Assembly (NCBI RefSeq): GCF_036242395.1
Contig: NZ_CP108458.1
Coordinates: forward strand, 7,564,001 to 7,628,000
Source of the DNA: Kitasatospora sp. NBC_01266
GTDB lineage: Bacteria; Actinomycetota; Actinomycetes; Streptomycetales; Streptomycetaceae
Length of the DNA: 64,000 nucleotides
Direction of reading: 5' to 3'
This document shows, piece by piece, positions 15,368-25,496 of this stretch. Within the stretch, counting starts at the first letter, position 1; each line of letters starts with the position of its first letter. The notes under the pieces were generated by a model. That model worked only from the letters and a program-made list of their open reading frames with translations. It ran no database searches and was not told the DNA's origin. The translations under genes were made by a program, and so were the position numbers.

Positions 15368-16009
15368 TCAGGTGGTGACCACCGGCGGGGGCGGGTCGGG
15401 GAAGAAGGAGCCGATGTCGGCGTGCGCGTACTGCTGGCCGGCCCGGTTGAGCAGCACCACGAACTGCCCGACGCTCTCGATCGCCGAGGCGACGTCGAAC
15501 AGGACCTCGCTCATCACCGGGTTCATCACCTGCGCGTACGCGGTGCCCGCCTGCTGCACCGGGCCGTCCGCCTCCAGGGTGTCGGGGCGGGGCTGGACGT
15601 AGATCCCGTGCACCCCGACGGCCCCGCCGGGGTGGTGCACCTTCTCCATGGCCTGCTGGCCCCAGATGGCACCGCCGTCGATGGCGGCCCGGCACAGCTC
15701 CTTGAGGTGCATGTAGTCGGCCACCGAGGAGCGCGCCTGGCCCAGGATCCCGTTCTCGCAGTCCCGGATCGACTCCAGGTCCACGCTGATCGCGGGGTGG
15801 TTGCGGTGGCCGCCGCCCCCGTTGCCACTGCCCTGCGGGCCGACGTCGCCGGTGATCGCCGGGGCGTCGCCCCAGACCACCTGGAGGTACGGGTCGGCGG
15901 CATAGGCGGGGGTGGGCGCGTTCGGGTCACTGGAGCCGCCGGCCGTCGGGCCGTCCGTGTTGTCGTCCCGGGGCGGACCGTGGAGCGAGTTGTGCGGAGT
16001 GCTGGCCAC
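15368..16009 (-). CDS. Hypothetical protein, possibly type VII secretion associated; likely 3' frameshift
   Basis: About 213 residues from a GTG preceded closely by GGAGG; an ATG at 16048 is the alternative start. The N-terminal 75 residues are Gly/Pro/Asn-rich and look disordered. The rest is predicted helical (VDLESIRDCENGILGQARSS and AIESVGQFVVLLNRAGQQYA), the general look of WXG100/LXG-like secretion partners, though I see no WXG motif. The frame ends in PPPPVVTT at 15368. The neighbouring frame continues at once with a helical, charged tail (NLGDLADRAADLARSIFG) to a stop at 15297, so a small indel near 15370 may have cut off the natural C-terminus. It is divergent from the broken giant gene and probably belongs to the same locus. 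No function can be assigned. Confidence 0.55.
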   Translation of the reverse strand: MASTPHNSLHGPPRDDNTDGPTAGGSSDPNAPTPAYAADPYLQVVWGDAPAITGDVGPQGSGNGGGGHRNHPAISVDLESIRDCENGILGQARSSVADYMHLKELCRAAIDGGAIWGQQAMEKVHHPGGAVGVHGIYVQPRPDTLEADGPVQQAGTAYAQVMNPVMSEVLFDVASAIESVGQFVVLLNRAGQQYAHADIGSFFPDPPPPVVTT

Positions 16010-16121
16010 TATCCTCCACGAGTGCGCGGGGTGCCGATCGAGCGCCATCCTCGCGGGCGCGCGAGGGGGCCGCCAGGTCCCCGTTCGGGGACGGTCGCCG
16101 GGCCGGAAGGGCGACATCACG

Positions 16122-19100
16122 GTGAGCGGTACGGTGACCAAGGCCACCACCGTCGGGGCCCTCAAGAAGGTGGAGTTCGAGAACGGCACCGACTCCTTCG
16201 CCACCGCCGGCTACTTCCGGGAGAGCCTCGGCCGGATCGGCGGCGGTGTCATCCTCAAGGGCAAGGCCACGCCCGAGACCCAGCCGAGCGGTCAGCTGGG
16301 CGTGACCCGGGACAAGATCACCGGCAGCGTCGTGTCAAGCTCCGGCCGGATCTTCAACCGGAGCAAGACGGCCGAGCCGGCGCTCAGGGTCTCGGCCCGG
16401 ATCCAGCTGTCCTTCGACTTCTCGCAGGTCCAGCGCCATCACGACACGACGGTGCGCCGCTGCGTGGCACCGGCAGCACCAACGCGCAGTTCGGGCGCGA
16501 CCGGACCGGGATCGAGCAGTCCTCGGTGCGCTCCGGCAGCGCGGTGAAGGTCAAGGCGCCGGGCGTGATCTTCAGCGGCGTGGCACAGTTGACGTTCAGT
16601 CACCTCGCTGACAGCTCGGCCGACAGCGCCACCAGCATGCCGCTCGGCACCGCTCCGCTCGGCTTCGAGTCGATCTCCGAGGCCGCCGAGTCCCGGCGGG
16701 TCGACGCGCCGCAGCGGTTCGACGCCACGGCCGCCACCCAACAGCCGTTGCAGGCACCGATGCTGGAGCCGGGCAGCACCGCCTGGCGGCCGAGGACGGA
16801 GCTCTGGGGTCTCGACCCGGCCGACCAGCAGGGCCTGCCGGAGGGCTCGGTGATCTACGACGTCCTCTACGACGGCGTCGCCGGGCCGTTCGGGAAGGCC
16901 GCCCACCCCGGGGCTGAAGTCGCTGGTCAACGACCTCGGGCAGGAGTTCTTCGGACCCGGCGCCTGGTCCGAGGTGCGGCCCTCGGTCCGGCAGGCCTTC
17001 CGGCGCGAGCGGGTGGCGGCCTGGCTGCCCTCGATGACCAGGAACCTGCCGGTGCAGAGCCCGCTGGTGACCCGTCCGCTGCGCAGCGACGCCCAACTCT
17101 CGGCCACCGCACGGCTGGACAAGCTGGAGTTCGTCCGGGTCATCGACAAGGCCGAACTCAACGTCCTGAACGAGACGGCCGAAGGCACCGCCGACCGCAG
17201 CGTCTTCTGGCGGGTGCTCAGCGGTCAGGCGCAGGGCGGCTACCAGGACACGCTGCCGAGCGGGCTCCTACTTCGGGCTGCCGCTGGTCGGCGGCGGCCG
17301 CGCCACTCGCCACCGCGAGGGCCCGCGCGCGGCCGAGGGTTCGAGCACCGTCTCCAGCGCCAAGTTCGCCGAGCCGATGGTGGTCTTCGTCGCCGAGACC
17401 CAGGTCGACGTCAGGATCGCCAAGCGGGGCAAGCCCGGCGAGGCGGTCTCCGGGCAGACGGACCTGCGGTTCGTCGTCACGGTCCCGCAGTCGGCCGCCG
17501 AGCAGTACGTGACGGAGGACGGGCAGCACAAGCGGGCGGTCTTCACCCGGGCCGCCGCAGCGGCGGCGCAGGCCGCCGCCGCTCAGGCCGCTGCGGCCGC
17601 GGCGGCTGCTGTCCCGACCGCCGGCACCGCCGCTGGCACCACCAGCGCGCCCGGCACTGCCACCACCCCCGTGCCGCGCCCGCCGCTCACCGTGCAGCCG
17701 CCCGAGCGGGTCACCGTGTCAGGGCAGATCGGACGGTCCGACGCGGTGACCGCACTGCCGGACGGCCAGGCGGTGATGTCCGCCATCCGCGGCGCCCTGG
17801 CGGACACCTACGGGGACCACTGGCCGCAGGTCGAGCTGCCGCTCGACCCGGCCACCCGGCAGAAGCCGGTACCCGCGCAGCACTACGCGCTGCCGCCCAG
17901 GATCGCGCAGTCGCTGCTGCTCAGCGGCACCGACATCGTGCTCGACGTGCGGCCGCTGACCCCGCCTGCCCCGGTCAGCCAGCCCGCGATTGTTGCCCAG
18001 CCCGCGACCGTACCCCAGCCCCAGGCCACCACCCCCGCCGCCACCCAGACCGTCCCGGTCACCCGCGCGCCCGGCGGCCAACTCGCCACCGCCGCCGTGC
18101 TCGACCAGCTCGACGCCACCGGCGAGCACGTCTTCGGCTCGCCCGCCGGGTGGGCGGCGGCGAAGCGCAAGCTGCGGAAGAAGTTCGACGCGGCGGCCCT
18201 GCAGCCCAGGATGCGCTCGCTGATGGCCGGTCAGCCGTGGGTGATCCAGCTCAAGGGCGGCAGCGTCACCGTCACCGCCAGCGTCCAGCAGCTGACCCAC
18301 CAGGCCAACACCGAGGCGACCGAGTTCAACACCGGCAGCACCAGCGTCGTGGCGGCGGCCGGCAGCGACGGTCGGACCGCCGACACCGCGAGCACCACGC
18401 ACACCACCAGCGTCCAAGCCGTCGGCACCTCCGACCCGTTGACCATCGCGCCGGTCGCGGTGGTGGCGGGCGGCACGATCACCCACACCAGTGCCAAGGA
18501 CCAGACCGCCGAGAACCTCACCTCCGGGCGCACCGGTCTGGGCACCAAGACCAAGGTCCCCGGCAGCGTCTTCGACGGCATCGCCCAGCTGCACTTCGAG
18601 TTCCGCCGCCCGTGGCGCCCGTGGGGCCAGGCGGTCGACCAGCGGATCCCGGTCGAGACCGGCCAGGTCCAGCACCAACTCGACTGGCTGCAGGGCCAGA
18701 TCGACCTGCTGTCCGCCGAGCCCGTCACCGAACCCGCCCAGCCCGCTGCCACCCGCGCGCCCGCCCCGTCCGTCCCCCTGCTGGTCAGCCCGGACCTGAT
18801 CACCGGCCGCCTCGAAGCCGTCGCCTGGCAGTCCCCGACCCCCGAGGGCCTCCCGCACCCCCAGGACGGCCGGGCGCTCGGCCTGCTCCGCTACCGGATC
18901 GGCGACCTGGATCCCGCCGAACTCGGTGCCGACCACCCGGTCACCCCGCTCCCGGCGGGCACGGCGGACCGGCACGGCGGTGGCCGGCCGCCACGGGTGC
19001 CGCACGTGGCCTCCGTCCTGGCGGACGAGGGCGAGGGCCGCGCCCAGCAGATCGTGGACGCGCTCTTCCACCGCGCCGCCAAGGTCGCGCTGAGCGAGAA

Positions 19101-19443
19101 CGCCGACCACCTGCTGGTCAGCACCAACGGCACCGAGGCCGACGCCGCCCAGCTGCGCCCGCTCGGCCTGCGGCCGCTCGACCCGGACCAGCGCCTGTGG
19201 CACAGCACCACCGCCGACCTCCAGCAGGCGCTCCGCAGCCGCCCGGCCCCGCCCGACCTCAAGGTCGGCAACTGCGAATCCCGCCGACCACCTCCGCACC
19301 CCAGCACCCCAGCGCTCCGACACCCCACCACGGCCGTCAGGGCACCTGCCGCTCCGGTGCCCGGTGCAGCCGGAACGCGTCGGCGAGGACGGCCTCGGCG
19401 AGCAGCCGCACGGGGCCGCGCGCCGTGGTGCGGCCGGTGCTGA
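16122..19443 (+). pseudogene. Remnant of a giant low-complexity protein, broken by at least three frameshifts
   Basis: Coding sequence with normal GC skew runs continuously but changes frame. It is in one frame to about 16,455 (ends DFSQVQRHHDTTV), another from about 16,465 (GTGSTNAQFGRDRTGIEQ) to about 16,910, another from about 16,913 (GLKSLVNDLGQEFFGPG) to about 17,265, and a fourth from about 17,268 (SYFGLPLVGGGR) to the TGA at 19441. The second shift lies in a CCCCGGGG run and the third fits one extra base in GGGCTCC. The product would be about 1,100 residues, with Ala-rich stretches, Thr/Ser-rich repeats around 18,300-18,500 and two copies of a motif like KVKAPGVIFSGVAQLTF / KTKVPGSVFDGIAQLHF. 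I do not recognise a named family. Position between a small hypothetical gene and eccC suggests a secreted substrate or toxin-like protein. The 3' end overlaps the convergent LysR gene by about 107 bases. Confidence 0.6.
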
Positions 19444-20224
19444 GGACGAACTCGGTACTCCCGAGTTCCGGCAGGCCCACCTGGTCGGGCAGCACCCGCA
19501 GGTCCGGCGGAACCAGGCTGCTGGCGTGCGGCACCACCCCGAGCCCGGCCAGCGCGGCGGCCCGCACGCCGGAGAGGCTGGTGCTGGTGCAGGCGATCCG
19601 CCAGGGCCGCCCGGCCCGCTCGCAGACCTCCAGCGCGCGGACCCGGGTGAAGCTGGGCGGCGGGTAGACGATCAGCGGCAGCGGCTCCGCCGGGTCGACC
19701 CGGAAGCCTTCGACGCCGACCCACACCAGCTCGTCCTGCCAGACCAGCCGACCCGGTGAGCCGCCGGTCGGCGGGCGCTTGCCGAGCACCAGGTCGAGCC
19801 GCCCGTCGGCCAGCTGCTCGTAGAGCAACCCGCTGAGGCCGACGGTGAGTTCGAGGTCGACCTGGGGATTGCTGCGCCGGAACCCGCGCAGGATCTGCGG
19901 CAGTTCGGTGTAGACGAAGTCCTCGGAGGCGCCGAACCGGACCCGCCCGCGCACCTGGGTCTGCGCGAAGTAGCCGACCGCCTGCTCGTTCGCCTCCAGG
20001 ATCGTCCGGGCGAAGCCGAGCATGGCCTCGCCCTCGCTGGTCAGCCGCACGGAGTGGGTGTCGCGCAGGAAGAGCCGCCGGTTGGCGGCCTCCTCCAGCC
20101 GTCGCACGTGCTGGCTGACGGTGGACTGCCGCAGCCCCAGCCGCTGGGCGGCCCGGGTGAAACCGCCGGTCTGGGCGACCGCGAGAAAGGACCTCAGCTG
20201 AACCGGATCGAACACGCGACCCAT
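19337..20224 (-). CDS. LysR-family transcriptional regulator
   Basis: A 295-residue LysR protein from the ATG at 20224; an ATG at 20242 is possible but less like the family start. The winged helix-turn-helix covers residues 4-62, with FLAVAQTGGFTRAAQRLGLRQSTVSQHVRRLEE. An effector-binding domain follows from about residue 90 (RVRFGASEDFVYTELPQILRGF). It is divergent from the transporter gene at 20342 with 117 bases between, the usual arrangement for a LysR regulator and its target. The intergenic region contains TATCTGCTGATATCACGAT, rich in short dyads of LysR-site type. The regulated substrate cannot be told from sequence. It is intact, unlike its neighbours on both sides. Confidence 0.93.
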   Translation of the reverse strand: MGRVFDPVQLRSFLAVAQTGGFTRAAQRLGLRQSTVSQHVRRLEEAANRRLFLRDTHSVRLTSEGEAMLGFARTILEANEQAVGYFAQTQVRGRVRFGASEDFVYTELPQILRGFRRSNPQVDLELTVGLSGLLYEQLADGRLDLVLGKRPPTGGSPGRLVWQDELVWVGVEGFRVDPAEPLPLIVYPPPSFTRVRALEVCERAGRPWRIACTSTSLSGVRAAALAGLGVVPHASSLVPPDLRVLPDQVGLPELGSTEFVLSTGRTTARGPVRLLAEAVLADAFRLHRAPERQVP

Positions 20225-20341
20225 CCTATCTGCTGATATCACGATTCATGATGGCAGTAAGCGCGGCTAGCGGGATTCACAATCACTGTCACAGGGGGCA
20301 GGCTGAAGTCATTCCCGCCCGAACCGTTGTCTCGGAGAACC

Positions 20342-21379
20342 ATGCCCAGCCCGAACCGTTCGCTCTGCTCCCAGATATCCCGGCGCCTGCGGGTGGACCC
20401 GTTCATCGCCTCGCTGCTGGGCACCGTCGCGCTGGCCGCCCTGCTCCCGGCCCGGGGCGCCGCCGCACCGGCCGTCTCCGGCGCCGCCGAAGGCGCGGTC
20501 GCCGTGCTCTTCTTCCTCTACGGCGCCCGGCTCTCCGCCCGGGAGGCGCTGGACGGGCTGAAGCAGTGGCGGCTGCACGGCTCCGTGACCGCCGTGACCT
20601 TCGGGCTCTTCCCCGCGCTCGGACTGGCCGCCCACCTGCTGGTGCCGTACGTGCTGTCGCCGGAGCTCTACCAGGGCCTGCTCTTCCTGACCCTGCTGCC
20701 CTCCACCGTGCAGTCCTCGATCGCCTTCACCTCCATCGCCCGGGGCAACACCGCGGCGGCGGTCTGCGGCGCGACCTTCTCCAGCCTGTTCGGCATCGTG
20801 CTGACGCCGCTGCTCGCCGCCGCCCTGTTGAACACCAGGGGCGGCGTGTCGGCCGGCTCGATCCTCCAGATCGCCGAACAGCTCCTGCTGCCCTTCCTCG
20901 CGGGCCAGGTGCTGCGCCGCTGGATCGCCGCGTGGATGGCCCGCCACCGCACCGTCCTCGGCCTGGTGGACCGCGGCTCGGTCCTGCTGGTGGTCTACAG
21001 CGCGTTCAGCGCCGCCGTGGTGGGCGGTGTGTGGAGCACCCTGTCGCTGCCCCGCCTGGGGGCGCTCTTCCTGGTCGAGGCGGTGCTGCTGGCGCTGGTC
21101 CTCACCGCCACCCTGCTGCTCGGGGGCCGGCTGGGGTTCGGCCGGTCCGACCTGATCGTGATGGTCTTCTGCGGCTCGAAGAAGAGCCTGGCCAGCGGGG
21201 TGCCGATGGCCAGCGTCCTGTTCCCGGGCCCGGCCGCCGGGATGATCGTGCTGCCGCTGATGCTCTTCCACCAACTGCAGCTGATGGTCTGCGCGTTCCT
21301 CGCCCGCCGGTGGGGCGCCGAGTCCCCGGCGGCCGAGGCGGGGCGGGCGGCGGTGCCGGCCTACGCCGGGCGGTCCTGA
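20342..21379 (+). CDS. Bile acid:sodium symporter-like (YfeH/SBF-like) membrane transporter
   Basis: A 345-residue, highly hydrophobic protein with about nine to ten predicted membrane segments. It has a conserved LLPSTVQSSIAFTSIARGNTAA segment and a second SGVPMASVLFPG segment, which are typical of the SBF-like/DUF4137 branch of the bile acid:sodium symporter family. Natural substrates of this branch are mostly unknown; relatives include arsenite and organic anion carriers. The ATG follows CGGAG at a good distance, and I chose it over the ATG at 20327 for that reason. The LysR gene on the opposite strand is the likely regulator. Confidence 0.88.
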   Translation: MPSPNRSLCSQISRRLRVDPFIASLLGTVALAALLPARGAAAPAVSGAAEGAVAVLFFLYGARLSAREALDGLKQWRLHGSVTAVTFGLFPALGLAAHLLVPYVLSPELYQGLLFLTLLPSTVQSSIAFTSIARGNTAAAVCGATFSSLFGIVLTPLLAAALLNTRGGVSAGSILQIAEQLLLPFLAGQVLRRWIAAWMARHRTVLGLVDRGSVLLVVYSAFSAAVVGGVWSTLSLPRLGALFLVEAVLLALVLTATLLLGGRLGFGRSDLIVMVFCGSKKSLASGVPMASVLFPGPAAGMIVLPLMLFHQLQLMVCAFLARRWGAESPAAEAGRAAVPAYAGRS

Positions 21380-21486
21380 CACGGTCCGTGCCGCACGGGG
21401 TCCCCGAACAGGGACCTGGGCGTTCGGGACGCCACCCGCCAGCATGGCACCAGGAGGCGTTTCGCACGACGCCCACCCACGCAGCC

Positions 21487-21534
21487 CGGCACGAGCGGCC
21501 AGCACGAGCGGCCGGCACGAGCAGCCCGCACGAG
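21487..21534 (+). repeat. Short tandem repeat, 13-base unit, about 3.7 copies
   Basis: The unit CGGCACGAGCGGC and close variants repeat across the gap before the YbaB-like gene. It is non-coding and may be slippage. It adjoins the ribosome binding site GAAGAGAG of that gene. Confidence 0.6.
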
Positions 21535-21549
21535 AAGAGAGCACGGCAG

Positions 21550-22172
21550 ATGCCCGACCCCGGACAGCCCGACCTCGCCGGCCTCAGGCAGCGGGCGCAG
21601 CACCTCTACGAGGACATGCGGGACGTCCAGCACAGTCTGAGCGCGGTGCGGGCCGACGGGCGCAGCGGCGACGGGCTGGTCCTGGCCACGGTCACCGCCG
21701 ACGGGCGGCTGCTGGACCTGCGGATCGACGCGTCCGTGATCGACCCGGACGACCCCGAGGGGCTCGCGGCCCTGGTCCGCGACGCCGTCGCCGACGCGCA
21801 CCAGGCGGTCGAGCGGGCCCGGGACGAGCAGTTGGGCGCGATGACCGGGCGGGTGAACGGGCTGCTGGACGGGATCCGGGCGGCCACCCGCAGCTCGCTG
21901 AACTCCGCCGTCGCGTCGAGCCGCGCCCTGGCGACCCCGCCGCAGGCCGCGGTTCGACGGCCACCCGCAACCGGCCCGGCGGCGCCCGCCGCAGCCCCTG
22001 CCACAGCCGCCGCCCCCGCCGCAGCCGCCGCCCCCGCCGCCGAAGCCTCCGCCGCCGAAGCCGCCACTGAAGCCCCCGCCGGCACCCCCGCCTTCAGGCT
22101 CACCCGGCCCACCCTCGCCCCCACCGCCTTCGCCCCGTTCCGCACCCCTGGCCGAGAGTCCTGGATTCCTGA
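21550..22172 (+). pseudogene. YbaB/EbfC-like DNA-binding family protein with Ala/Pro tail, probably frameshifted
   Basis: From the ATG, residues 1-115 resemble YbaB/EbfC-type proteins common beside type VII genes in actinobacteria: an N-terminal helix (GLRQRAQHLYEDMRDVQHSL), a beta sheet (DGLVLATVTADGRLLDLRID) and a C-terminal helix (LAALVRDAVADAHQAVERAR). An Ala/Pro-rich tail follows. The frame that starts here has no stop until 25,257, deep inside eccC, which is not credible. In the next frame a TGA at 22170-22172 overlaps the eccC ATG as TGATG, the usual coupling. I infer a single-base loss between about 22,071 and 22,140, in the C-rich tail. The structured domain would be unaffected. The end coordinate given is this inferred original stop. 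Confidence 0.6.
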
Positions 22173-25100
22173 TGTCCCGGATCGTCTTCCACCGGCCCGC
22201 CCGGGTCCACCCGCCGCAGCTGCCCACGGATCCCGTCGTGCTCGCCGCCCCGCCGCAGCCGGCCGGCAAGGACTCCAACGCGTCCTGGGTGATGCTGCTG
22301 ATGCCGCTGCTCTCCAGCATCAGCATGGCCGGCTACATGATCGTGGCCGGCAAGAAGATGCTGATCCTGCTGGGGATCGCCTTCGTGCTGCTCTCCGTCG
22401 GCGTCACCGTCGGCGTGCGGATGCAGTTGCGCGGCACCCAGAACAAGGCGAAGGCCCGCGCCCGCGACCGCTACCTGGAGCACCTGATCGAGGTGCGCCG
22501 CACGGCCCGTCAGGTGGCGGCCGACCAGCGGGTGGTGGCGGCCTGGCAGCACCCGTCCCCGCACCGGCTGCGCGCGATCGCGGCGCGCCGGCGCCGGGTC
22601 TGGGAGCGGCGGGTGACCGACGCCGACTTCCTGAAGGTGCGGATCGGCGTCGGCCGGGCGCCGCTCACCACGCCGATCCGGCTGGCCTCGCGCAACGACC
22701 CGATGGTCGAGTACGACCAGCGCGCCAGGACCGCCGCCGAGCAGCTGATCGGCTCGATGGCCACGGTCGGCCGGCAGCCCGCCGTGATCGACCTGAACCG
22801 CGCCGGTGTGGTCAGCCTGCTCGGCCCGGCGCCCCAGGCCCGCGCGCTGGCCCGCGCCGTGATCGCCGAACTCGCCGTCGGCCACGCCCCCGACGACCTG
22901 GCGATCGCCCTGGTCACCGGCGGCGAGGACTGGGCCTGGGCCAAGTGGCTGCCGCACACCCACGAGCCGGAGAGCTCCGGCGAGGCGGGCGTGGTGCCGC
23001 TGGTCGCCGAGGACTTCGAGGGCATCGCCGACCACCTGCAGGCCCGGCTGACCGCCGCCCGGGAGCAGCAGTCGGCCCGGCGCGGCCTGGTCCCGGACCG
23101 GGGCGCGGCCGACACCCGGCAGCGCCTGGTGGTGCTGCTCGACGGGTACGACCCGCGCAGTGCCTGGGCCCGCTCGCCGATCGCCGCCCAACTGCTGGAC
23201 GCCGCCGGGCCCGCCACCGCGATCACCGTGCTCTGCGTGGTGGAGCGCGAGTCGGACGAGCCGACCCGGGCCGACCTGCGGGTGCGGGTCGAGGCGGACG
23301 GGGCAGTGGCTGTCGAGGGCCGCCGCGCCGATTAGAGCGCGCAGGTCACCGAGGTGGTGGCCGACCAGCCGGAGGCCGAGCTGTGCGAGGCGATCACCCG
23401 CGCGCTGGCCCCGCTGCGGCTCTCCGCCGAGGGCGAGGAGATCCTGGCCCAGACCGTCTCGCTGCCCGCGCTGCTGGGCGTCGGCGACCTGGACACCTTC
23501 ACCCCCGAGGAGCACTGGATCGAGCCGCACGACGAGGCCGTGCTCCAGGTGCCGATCGGCTTCGACGGCGAGGGCCTGCCGCTGGTGCTCGACCTCAAGG
23601 AGTCGGCGCAGGGCGGCATGGGCCCGCACGGCCTGGTGGTCGGCGCGACCGGCTCGGGCAAGAGCGAGCTGCTGCGCACCCTGGTCAGCGGGCTGACCAC
23701 GACCCACTCGCCGGAGCTGCTGAGCCTGGTGCTGGTCGACTTCAAGGGGGTGGCGCCACCTTCGCCGGGGTCACCGAACTGCCGCACGTGGCAGGCCTGA
23801 TCACCAACCTGGTGGACGACCTCGCGCTGGTCGACCGGGTCCGCGACGCGCTCCAGGGCGAGCAGCAGCGCCGCCAGAAGATGCTGCGCGACGCCGGCAA
23901 CCTGGACTCGGTGCGCGAGTATCAGCTGCGGCGGGCGGCCGGGCAGAACGGTCCGGCCGGCCGGCCGCTGGAGCCGCTGCCCTACCTGCTGATCATCGTC
24001 GACGAGTTCGGTGAACTCCTCACCGGTCGGCCCGACTTCATCGACCTCTTCGTGCAGATCGGCCGGGTCGGCCGCAGCCTGGGCATGCACCTGCTGCTGG
24101 CCTCGCAGCGCCTCGAGGAAGGGCGACTGCGCGGCCTGGAGTCCAACCTGGCCTACCGGATCTGCCTGCGCACCTTCTCGGCCGCCGAGTCCCGCACGGT
24201 GATCGGCAGCCCGGACGCCTACCGGCTGCCGCCGATCCCCGGTTCGGCCTATCTCAAGGTCGGCGACGGGGAGTTGGAGCGCCTGCGGGTCGCCCACGTG
24301 TCCGGCCCGCACCGCTCGGCCGAGGAGCGCGCGGCCGACCAGGGCCAGGGCCGCCCCGAGGTGGCGGAGTTCGGGCTGCGCACCGCGCCCGACCCGCTGG
24401 CCGAGGCCGAGCGGGTCGCCGCCGAGCGGCGCGGGCCCGAGCGTCCCCGTCCGCTGCTGGCCGGGCCCACCGAGATGCAGGTGCTGGTGCACCGGCTGGC
24501 CAGGGCCGGGCAGCCGGTGCACCAGGTCTGGCTGCCGCCGCTGCCGCCCGCGCTGCCGCTGGACGCGCTGACCGGGCCCGTCTCGCTCAAGCCGGACCAC
24601 GGCCTGCTCGCCGAGTGGTGGCCGCAGCACGGCGAACTCAAGCTCCCGGTCGGCGTGCTGGACGTGCCGCTGCGCCAGTCCCAGCACCCGGTGGTGCTCG
24701 ACTTCGCCCAGGAACACGGCCACCTGGCGCTGATCGGTGCCCCGCAGTCCGGCAAGAGCACCTTCCTGCGCACCCTGCTGCTCTCCGCGATGCTCACCCA
24801 CACGCCCGACCAACTCCAGTTCAGCTGCCTGGACTTCGGCGGCGGCACGCTGCTGCCCTTCGAGCGCTCGCCGCACGTCAGCGCGGTGGCGGGCCGGCAC
24901 GAGAGCGCCAGGGTCCGCCGGTCGCTCGCCGAGGTCGCCCAGCTGATCGGCGAACGCGAGCGGCTGTTCCGCGAGTTGGGCCTGGACTCGGTGGCCGGGT
25001 TCCGCCGCCGTCGGGAGGCCGGCGAACTGCCGGCCGGCACCCGGGGCGCGGACGTCTTCCTGCTGATCGACAACTGGGGCGCGGCCCGCGCCGAACTGGA

Positions 25101-25435
25101 CGACCTGGACGCGCTGCTGCTGGACATCGCCGCTCGCGGCGCTGGCCGACTACCTGCCGCAGGCCCGCGAGATCGTCCTGCACCTGGTGATCGCCCGCCG
25201 GGTGGCCGGCAGCAGCCGCACCCAGCTGACCGAACCGCTGCTCACCCGGCTGCGTGAACTGGGCGCCGCCGGGCTGATCCTCTCCGGTGACCCGCGCGAG
25301 GGCGTCCTGGTCGGCACCGAGCGGGCCGCCGAACGCCCGCCGGGCCGCGGCGTGCTGGTCCGCCGCAAGCACCCGTCCACCCTGATCCAGCTGGCCCTGC
25401 CGGACGACCCCGAGGAGCCGGACGGCGAGAGCTGA
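22172..25435 (+). pseudogene. eccC: EccC-like type VII secretion FtsK/SpoIIIE ATPase, broken by a stop codon and two frameshifts
   Basis: The full reading would be about 1,087 residues. The N-terminus has two membrane helices (WVMLLMPLLSSISMAGYMI and MLILLGIAFVLLSVGVTVG), then a degenerate nucleotide-binding region. Further on come ATPase cores with Walker A GATGSGKSELLRTLV near 23,640 and GAPQSGKSTFLRTLLL near 24,748, with LLIIVDEFGELLT as a Walker B. Damage is clear. An in-frame TAG stands at 23333-23335 within EGRRAD-stop-SAQVTEVV. About 2 bases are gained (or 1 lost) near 23,750, where DFKGGATFAG should read on. One base is gained near 25,138 before LADYLPQAREI. The motor of an ESX-like secretion system should not work in this state. 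No EccB, EccD, EccE, mycosin or WXG100 pair is visible. Sequencing error is possible but the neighbouring long genes are clean. Confidence 0.85.
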
Positions 25436-25449
25436 ACCGCGCCGACGCG

Positions 25450-25483
25450 GCTGCCCCCGGACCCGAACGGGTCCGGGGGCAGC
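25450..25483. terminator. Bidirectional terminator between eccC and the amt genes
   Basis: Perfect 16-base inverted repeat, GCTGCCCCCGGACCCG / CGGGTCCGGGGGCAGC, with an AA loop. It lies between convergent genes. Confidence 0.85.
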
Positions 25484-25496
25484 GGTAGTTGCCCGG

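Noticed and set aside
23354..23800. Treating the eccC segment after the TAG as a separate EccC-type gene starting at GTG 23354
   Set aside because: The split falls in the middle of a conserved region, just ahead of the first clear Walker A, and the segment is frameshifted again at about 23,750. A natural EccCa/EccCb split is elsewhere.
20248..25257. A 1,669-codon open frame on the + strand covering the transporter and eccC
   Set aside because: It is a patchwork: real YbaB-like and middle eccC sequence in one frame, shadow elsewhere. It arises only because of the frameshifts.
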